A program made the position numbers and the translations under genes. Positions 28,173-33,162 of a stretch of DNA of 33,162 bases are shown one piece after another. Location: contig JAFAZC010000182.1 in the NCBI GenBank assembly GCA_019239965.1, forward strand, positions 1-33,162. Reading direction: 5' to 3'. The stretch comes from Kutzneria sp. Lineage in GTDB: Bacteria > Actinomycetota > Actinomycetes > Mycobacteriales > Pseudonocardiaceae. How positions within the stretch are numbered: position 1 is the stretch's first letter; each line of letters begins with the position of its first letter. Under the pieces are notes generated by a model that was not told the DNA's origin, made no database searches, and was given only the letters and a program-made list of their open reading frames with translations.

Positions 28173-28823
28173 TCAGTTGGCGAGGTCGACCTCGGCGCCG
28201 AGCACCTCGCTGAGCGAGGCCAGGCTCACCACACCCTCCCGGAGCACCCGGGGCTGCGGTCCGGTCAGGTCGACGATGGTCGAGGCGACACCTTGCCGCA
28301 CAGTGCCGCCGTCGAGATACACGTCGACCGAATCACCCAGCTGCGCCTGGGCTTCGGCGACCGTCGTCGGGGGCGCCTGGCCGGACCGGTTGGCGCTGGA
28401 GACCGCCATCGGACCGACCTCCCGCAGCAGCTCGATCGCCACCGGATGCAGCGGCATCCGCAGCGCCACGGTGCCCCTGGTCTCACCGAGGTCCCAGGTC
28501 AGCGAGGGCGCGTGCGGCAGGACGATGGACAGCCCTCCCGGCCAGAACGCCTCGATCAGCTTGCGCGCCTGGTCCGGAACGGAGAACACCAGGCCATCGA
28601 CCGTCGACCACGAGCCGACCAGAACCGGGATCGGCATGTCCCGACCGCGTCCCTTGGCGGCGAGCAGGGAGCTGACCGCCGCCGCGTCGAACGCGTCACA
28701 GCCGATGCCGTAGAGAGTGTCCGTCGGCAGCACGACCAGTCGGCCCGACCGGGTCGCATTCGTGGCCGCGGCAAGGCCGGCTTCCCGGCTGTCCTGCTGA
28801 CCGCAGTCATAGACCGTGCTCAC
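28173..28823 (-). CDS. L-threonylcarbamoyladenylate synthase (Sua5/YrdC/YwlC)
   Basis: This encodes 216 residues. The YrdC fold motifs are LVVLPTDTLYGIGCDAF, KGRGRDMPIPVLVG, FWPGGLSIVLP, VALRMPLHP and MAVSSANRSGQAPPTT. The enzyme makes threonylcarbamoyl-AMP for the t6A modification of ANN-decoding tRNAs. The GTG at 28823 is chosen because similarity begins there; the open frame upstream overlaps prmC. It follows prmC as in mycobacteria and many other actinobacteria. Confidence 0.94.
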   Translation of the reverse strand: MSTVYDCGQQDSREAGLAAATNATRSGRLVVLPTDTLYGIGCDAFDAAAVSSLLAAKGRGRDMPIPVLVGSWSTVDGLVFSVPDQARKLIEAFWPGGLSIVLPHAPSLTWDLGETRGTVALRMPLHPVAIELLREVGPMAVSSANRSGQAPPTTVAEAQAQLGDSVDVYLDGGTVRQGVASTIVDLTGPQPRVLREGVVSLASLSEVLGAEVDLAN

Positions 28824-28851
28824 CCTCGCATCCTGGCATGCTGGCCCACCG

Positions 28852-29727
28852 CTAGTTCCGGCGGGCTGTCGCGAACCGGGGTCTGCCGACGAGGTCGAGA
28901 TGACCGGTGACCTCGCCGAGCACATGGCGGGCCGCGAGCAGCGCGGGAACGGACACACCCTGACTGTCGTCGTGTTCGATCGCCACGAAACCGCCATTGC
29001 GCAACAGCCTCGCCGCACAGCCGACAACGTGTCGGATGACGTCGAGCCCGTCGGCGCCGGCGAACACCGCGCGCGCTGGATCATGCTCCGCGACCTCGGG
29101 AGGCACCGGTGTGCCGTCGGGCACGTAGGGGGGGTTGCACAACACTAGGTCGACCGCACCGTCCAGCTCGGATAGCAGGTCCGATTCGGTGACATCGCCT
29201 GAGTGCAGACGGATCGGAGAGTCACCGACTTTCGTCCTGTTGTCCGCATTGCGACGAGCCCAGGCCAGGGCGGACGGCTCGGACTCCACCGCGTGCACGA
29301 CGGCGTCAGGACGCGCGGCGGCAAAGGCGAGGGCCAGCGCTCCCGAGCCGGTGCACAGGTCGACGACAACCGGCCGTGCGACATCGCGCAGTTGGGCGAT
29401 TCCCCACTCCAGCAACAACTCGGTCTCCGGCCGGGGGACGAACACCCCGGGACCGACCTCGAGGACCACCGTGCCCATGGCCGCCCAACCCGTGAGGTGC
29501 TGCAGGGGGATCCGTCGGGCGCGTTGCCGCACGAGCCTGCCGACCTCGTCGACAACCTGAGGGTCGACGAGCGGCACCATCGGCAGCTTCATCCGGTCGA
29601 CGCCCATGACGTGTGCGGCGATCATCTCGGCGTCGACCCTGGCGCTGGGGACGCCCGCCGCCGCGAGGATCCGCGCCGCGTCCATGATCGCCAGACGCAG
29701 CGGGAGCCGGTGCCGGGCGTCAGCCAT
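28852..29727 (-). CDS. prmC: Peptide chain release factor N5-glutamine methyltransferase
   Basis: This encodes 291 residues. An N-terminal helical domain (1-80) is followed by a Rossmann methyltransferase domain with [17 protein letters not shown] (SAM site) and the catalytic CNPPYVP motif. It methylates the Gln of the GGQ motif of release factors, here of RF1 encoded just upstream. The ATG at 29727 overlaps the prfA stop by 8 bases. Confidence 0.95.
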   Translation of the reverse strand: MADARHRLPLRLAIMDAARILAAAGVPSARVDAEMIAAHVMGVDRMKLPMVPLVDPQVVDEVGRLVRQRARRIPLQHLTGWAAMGTVVLEVGPGVFVPRPETELLLEWGIAQLRDVARPVVVDLCTGSGALALAFAAARPDAVVHAVESEPSALAWARRNADNRTKVGDSPIRLHSGDVTESDLLSELDGAVDLVLCNPPYVPDGTPVPPEVAEHDPARAVFAGADGLDVIRHVVGCAARLLRNGGFVAIEHDDSQGVSVPALLAARHVLGEVTGHLDLVGRPRFATARRN

Positions 29728-30808
29728 CGCCGGCCGCGGCGAGCCGCTCGTCCCTGTCCGCCGCGGCGAGCGCGTCGAGCAGGGCGTCCAGGTCACCGTC
29801 GAGTACCTGGTCGAGGTTGTAGGCCTTGAAGTTGATCCGATGGTCGGAAATGCGGTTCTCCGGGAAGTTGTAGGTCCTGATCCGTTCGGAGCGGTCGACC
29901 GTGCGGACCTGGCTCCTGCGATTCGCCGACGCTTCCAGCTCCGCCTTCTCCTCCGCGAGCGCCTGCAGCCGTGCCCGAAGCACGTCCATGGCCCGCGCCT
30001 TGTTCTGCAGCTGTGAGCGTTCGTTCTGGCAGGAGACCACGATCCCGGTCGGCAGGTGGGTGATCCGGACCGCCGAGTCGGTGGTGTTGACGCTCTGTCC
30101 GCCATGCCCGGAGGAACGGAACACGTCGATGCGCAGGTCCTTGTCCTCGATGTCAATCTGGACGTCTTCCGCCTCGGGGTAGACCAGCACTCCGGCGGCG
30201 GAGGTGTGAATGCGGCCCTGGGACTCGGTGACCGGCACCCGTTGGACCCGGTGCACACCGCCTTCGAACTTCAGCCGGGCCCACACGCCGTCGGCCTCGG
30301 CGCTGGCTCTCCTCGTCTTGAAGGCGACCGTGGCGTCCTTGTAGCCGCCCAACTCCGATTCGGTGGCCCCGAGGATCTCGGCCTTCCAGCCGTGGCGTTC
30401 GGCGTAGCGCAGGTACATCCGCACCAGGTCGCCGGCGAACAGCGCCGACTCCTCGCCACCTTCGCCGGACTTGACCTCCATGAGCACGTCGGAGCCGTCA
30501 CTGGGATCACGCGGAAGCAGCAGTTCGGTCAGCTTGGCCTCCAGCTGGGGCACCCGGGTGGCCAGCTCGTCGGCCTCGGCGGCGAACGCGGCGTCCTCGA
30601 CGGCGAGTTCCTCGGCGGCCGCGATGTCCTCCCGCAGGGCGGCGAGTTCGCGGATGGTCCTCGCGACCGGGGTCAGCTCGGCGTAGCGCCGGCCGAGCTT
30701 GCGGGCGGTCGTCTGGTCGGCATGCACCGCGGGATCGGCGAGTCGCTTTTCCAGCTCGACATGTTCGGCGAGCAGGGCCTCGAGCGCCGCTGGCACGGGT
30801 CTTGTCAC
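29720..30808 (-). CDS. prfA: Peptide chain release factor 1
   Basis: This encodes 362 residues, the usual RF1 size. It carries the PVT (PxT) stop-codon recognition tripeptide in [14 protein letters not shown], the catalytic [17 protein letters not shown] with GGQ, and [15 protein letters not shown] near residue 115. It recognises UAA and UAG and releases the finished peptide. The GTG at 30808 starts at [13 protein letters not shown]; only a weak AGGCAG site precedes it. It lies 13 bases after a response regulator gene, so both are probably on one message, unlike mycobacteria, where rpmE precedes prfA. Confidence 0.97.
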   Translation of the reverse strand: MTRPVPAALEALLAEHVELEKRLADPAVHADQTTARKLGRRYAELTPVARTIRELAALREDIAAAEELAVEDAAFAAEADELATRVPQLEAKLTELLLPRDPSDGSDVLMEVKSGEGGEESALFAGDLVRMYLRYAERHGWKAEILGATESELGGYKDATVAFKTRRASAEADGVWARLKFEGGVHRVQRVPVTESQGRIHTSAAGVLVYPEAEDVQIDIEDKDLRIDVFRSSGHGGQSVNTTDSAVRITHLPTGIVVSCQNERSQLQNKARAMDVLRARLQALAEEKAELEASANRRSQVRTVDRSERIRTYNFPENRISDHRINFKAYNLDQVLDGDLDALLDALAAADRDERLAAAGDG

Positions 30809-30821
30809 GGCACGAGTCTGC

Positions 30822-31460
30822 CTAACGCCTCGCGGCCGGAGCCGATCGGGCCAGGGCGACGGCCTCCAGCTGGGAGCCGACCTCCAGTTTCGCCAGAATG
30901 GACCGGATCTGGCTGCGCACCGTGGCAAGGGACACCACGGACTCCTCGGCGATCCGGGCCGCCCGCCAGCCTTCGGCCAGCCGGTCAAGCACCGCTCGTT
31001 CCCTCGCGGTGAGCCGGCTGAGCAAATCGGCTTCAGCCCGGCTCCGGCGGTGCAGTTCAGCCAGCTCGGCCCGTTCGGTCTCGGCGAGAACCGACTGTCC
31101 CCGCGCGGCGGAGAGCACGGCCTTGACAAGTTCGGCGAACGGAGCCGCTTTGCTGACCCAGCCGAGTGCGCCGGCGGCGACCGCGTCGGCGATCTTAGTG
31201 CGGTCGGTGGTGCCGGTGAGCACCAGCACCTGCCAGCCCTGTGCCCGCAGCGGTCCGACCAGGTCGGCGCCGCGTGCACCGTCGGTCAGCTCGAGATCGA
31301 CGAGAGCGAGGCCGGCCGGCAGCCGGCCGGCCTCGGCGAGCACACCGTCCAGGGTGTCCACCGGGCACCTGCTGGCCTCCAGGCCTTCCGCCTTGAGGGC
31401 GAGCGCCAACGAGATGGCCACGATCGCGTGGTCATCAATGATCAGCACTGGCCCGGTCAC
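30822..31460 (-). CDS. NarL/LuxR family response regulator
   Basis: This encodes 212 residues. Receiver domain residues 1-120: acidic pair Asp9-Asp10 (LIIDDHA), phospho-acceptor Asp55 (LALVDLEL), Thr82 and Lys104. The LuxR-type helix-turn-helix is at about 147-205 ([22 protein letters not shown]...[18 protein letters not shown]). The start GTG overlaps the kinase stop by GTGA, making a cognate pair. The target genes are unknown; prfA directly follows. Confidence 0.93.
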   Translation of the reverse strand: MTGPVLIIDDHAIVAISLALALKAEGLEASRCPVDTLDGVLAEAGRLPAGLALVDLELTDGARGADLVGPLRAQGWQVLVLTGTTDRTKIADAVAAGALGWVSKAAPFAELVKAVLSAARGQSVLAETERAELAELHRRSRAEADLLSRLTARERAVLDRLAEGWRAARIAEESVVSLATVRSQIRSILAKLEVGSQLEAVALARSAPAARR

Positions 31461-32833
31461 ACCGGCTCCCCGGCTGGCACCGCCACCTCGGCGACACAGC
31501 CCACCTGGCCGGGAAGCAGGTGCAGGGATCCGCCGACCTCGGCGAGCAACCGAGCACTCACGTGTAGGCCGAGCCCGCTTCCCCCGCGGTCGGGATCGTG
31601 CACGCCGCGTTCCAGTGCCCTGCCTCTGACGCTGGCCGCGAGGCCGGGACCGTCGTCGCGTACCTCGATGCGCACGATCCGCTGTCGTTCCCTGGCGCTG
31701 ACCCACACCTTGGCGCCGGGGGCGTGCCGTTCGCAGTTGGCGAGCAGGTTGGTCATGACCTGGGCCAGCACCGTGGCGGGAACGGCCGCGTGCAGGTCGG
31801 GCTCGACGTCCAGCCGCACGTCGAGCCCCGCGGACTTGCGCACCGTGACGAGCCGGCTCAGCACCGGTTCCACGGCGCAACTCTCGCCGCTGGATCGCTG
31901 TTCCAGCAGATCACGCAACCGAGTGATTTCCTCGCGGAGGGCGTCGGCGAGCACGGCACGCTCGTCGACACCACCGTGGCCGAGCACGTGAGCCATTCCG
32001 TCCAGTCCGGACAGCACGTTGTGCATCTCGTGGTCGCGTTCGGCGGTGAGTTCCGCGATGCGCCGCACCTGCGAGGCCGCGGCTCTCATCGCCGTCCGCA
32101 ACTGGGTGGCCAGTCCCATGACCAGAACCAACGCCCCGACCAGGCGGATGGAGGCGGTCAACACCTGATCGTCGTCGACGAACCGAATCAGCTGGGAGGC
32201 GGAGAGCACGAAGATCCCGACTCCGATCCGATAGGTCAACGGTTCGCGCTTGACGATGCCAGCAACGAAGTAGGTGACCGCGAGCGCACACCAGCCGCCG
32301 AGCACGAGGACCGAGGCCGTGGTGGACACCGCGAGCGCCTGGTCGAGCACGGGCACCTGGACGATCAGCACCGCAAGGGCGATCGTGACCACGAATCCAA
32401 TCCCCGCCGCGGGCCAGCCAGCGGTGAAGCCCGGCTGTCGCGGCCACAGGGTGCAGCCCATCACTACGAGGAACACCGCGGCACCGGTGAGCCTGATCAC
32501 CATCATCACGTGGGTCGCGCCGCCACCGTTGGTGGCCACCACGGTCGCCGGGAGCACGACGAGGCCGTAGATGAACAGTGCCGCGGCCAGCCCGGCGAAC
32601 TTGCGGCCGCCATCCATTCTCGCGATCAGGTAGGTGACCGCGGTGGCACAGGCGATGACACCCATGGCGACGAGGATGAGCACGGACTCGACCTGCCGTC
32701 CCGGCAGCAGAGCGCGGACCGCGGGCGTGTTCAGCACCACCACAGCCAGGGCGACCATGAGAAGCATCGCCCTGAATCCGTACGCACGCCACCAGGACCC
32801 ACCCGGACCCGACACAGTCGACCCCCTGGTCAC
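31457..32833 (-). CDS. Membrane sensor histidine kinase
   Basis: This encodes 458 residues. About eight membrane helices (from residue 20 to 245) form the sensor part, with no large external domain. Then comes a linker helix, the phospho-acceptor box RDHEMHNVLSGLDG with His268, and the HATPase domain with N box TNLLANCERHAPG (Asn366), G1 RDDGPGL and G2 GSGLGLHVS. The membrane-embedded sensor suggests detection of a lipid-phase or membrane signal. The N-terminal GTG at 32833 is uncertain; a later GTG would shorten it by only a few residues. Confidence 0.9.
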   Translation of the reverse strand: MTRGSTVSGPGGSWWRAYGFRAMLLMVALAVVVLNTPAVRALLPGRQVESVLILVAMGVIACATAVTYLIARMDGGRKFAGLAAALFIYGLVVLPATVVATNGGGATHVMMVIRLTGAAVFLVVMGCTLWPRQPGFTAGWPAAGIGFVVTIALAVLIVQVPVLDQALAVSTTASVLVLGGWCALAVTYFVAGIVKREPLTYRIGVGIFVLSASQLIRFVDDDQVLTASIRLVGALVLVMGLATQLRTAMRAAASQVRRIAELTAERDHEMHNVLSGLDGMAHVLGHGGVDERAVLADALREEITRLRDLLEQRSSGESCAVEPVLSRLVTVRKSAGLDVRLDVEPDLHAAVPATVLAQVMTNLLANCERHAPGAKVWVSARERQRIVRIEVRDDGPGLAASVRGRALERGVHDPDRGGSGLGLHVSARLLAEVGGSLHLLPGQVGCVAEVAVPAGEPV

Positions 32834-33013
32834 AAACCACCGCTGGCCGCGGGAGAACGGCCACTTGATGATGATTCAACTATCTAGGGCTTCGAGGCAA
32901 CCCTCGGTCATGTTATCCGGTTACCCAATTTTGACGATGCACGGACTGTGTCGGACACGGCACGCTTGGTTTCGGCAAGCCCTACCGGGATCGGGAGAGC
33001 CCGTTAGGTGAGC

Positions 33014-33057
33014 CACCGTGCCGGCGCCGGTAGCCCCCAGTCGGCGCCGACACGGTG
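33014..33057. terminator. Long imperfect hairpin
   Basis: CACCGTG (33014-33020) pairs with CACGGTG (33051-33057); after one mismatch CGGCGCCG (33022-33029) pairs with CGGCGCCG (33042-33049). The 16-position stem has a 12-base loop. It lies 11 bases from a second strong hairpin, so the pair may be a tandem terminator for a minus-strand gene beyond the window, perhaps rpmE. Confidence 0.55.
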
Positions 33058-33068
33058 AGCCATACACG

Positions 33069-33110
33069 CGAAGGCACCCCCACCGGTGGCGGCCGGTGGG
33101 GGTGCCTTCG
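33069..33110. terminator. Perfect 18-base-stem hairpin terminator
   Basis: CGAAGGCACCCCCACCGG (33069-33086) pairs perfectly with CCGGTGGGGGTGCCTTCG (33093-33110), leaving a 6-base loop. No T run is found on either side; many actinobacterial terminators lack one. It is the strongest hairpin in the window. Confidence 0.75.
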
Positions 33111-33162
33111 AGGCTGTGCCGTTGGCTGCTTGTGCGCCGTTGGCTTCTCGTGCGACCTGTCA

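Larger units (their letters stand above)
32834..33162. other. Region upstream of the kinase gene, with promoter area and terminators
   Basis: These 329 bases hold no recognised gene. From 32865 to 32940 the sequence is AT-richer and should contain the kinase promoter, but no clean -35/-10 pair was found. A small hairpin CGAGG-caac-CCTCG (32893-32906) and the palindrome GTGTC-G-GACAC (32948-32958) could be regulatory. Two large hairpins follow at 33014-33057 and 33069-33110. Confidence 0.5.

Noticed and set aside
28824-29084. N-terminal extension of the Sua5-like protein to an upstream ATG
   Set aside because: The extra residues overlap prmC and lack similarity to the family; the GTG at 28823 matches the usual protein start.
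30809-31279. N-terminal extension of RF1 through the response regulator gene
   Set aside because: The frame is open but overlaps the regulator and contains no RF1-like sequence; RF1 has its usual size from 30808.
32948-32958. GTGTC-G-GACAC palindrome as a kinase-operon operator
   Set aside because: Arms of only 5 bases are expected by chance in high-GC DNA and there is no promoter match next to it.

Overview
The window is high-GC DNA, mostly packed with genes that often overlap by 4 bases and use GTG starts. It comes from an actinobacterium. The right half keeps the gene order known from Mycobacterium and relatives (prfA, prmC, sua5, wecA, atp operon, DUF2550, and cobO/murA nearby). The c, alpha and gamma subunits of the ATP synthase look mycobacterial rather than streptomycete. 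Together this suggests an actinomycete of the Pseudonocardiales/Mycobacteriales branch, most likely a Pseudonocardiales member; this is an inference from gene order and protein type only.

Left, accessory part (1-15.9 kb). A minus-strand pair (YczE-like membrane protein, then a truncated F420/flavin-type LLM oxidoreductase) diverges from a MarR regulator across two palindromic operators; both promoters appear to make leaderless transcripts. Downstream of marR is a flavoprotein aromatic hydroxylase carrying an unusual extra N-terminal domain. Its AT-rich promoter holds two inverted repeats. Then comes a minus-strand set: an acyl carrier protein, a fatty-acyl-AMP-ligase-like enzyme, a beta-lactamase/LovD-fold protein whose nucleophile position is Cys instead of Ser, and a secreted GH65 (acid trehalase-type) glycosidase with a C-terminal discoidin domain. 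Divergent from it is a complete Dpp/Opp-type peptide ABC importer (permease, lipoprotein, permease, two ATPases). The ACP, ligase and Cys-hydrolase look like a minimal acyl-activation and transfer unit and are the best candidate here for an undescribed system.

Middle (15.9-18.5 kb). murA with the fosfomycin-insensitive Asp at the active-site Cys position, divergent PduO-type cob(I)alamin adenosyltransferase, and convergent DUF2550 gene.

Right, core part (18.5-33.2 kb, all on the minus strand). Reading in the direction of transcription: a histidine kinase and LuxR-type response regulator, prfA, prmC, sua5, wecA, then atpZ-like, atpI-like, atpB, atpE, atpF, a second b-type gene (b'), atpH, atpA, atpG, atpD, atpC, DUF2550. 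The b' gene and atpH are separate but overlap by ATGA. In mycobacteria the corresponding parts are one fused b-delta protein, so this locus looks like the unfused arrangement. The kinase/regulator pair sits where rho-rpmE would normally adjoin prfA. Two large hairpins at the right edge probably end the transcript of a gene outside the window. No rRNA, tRNA, CRISPR array or insertion sequence was seen.
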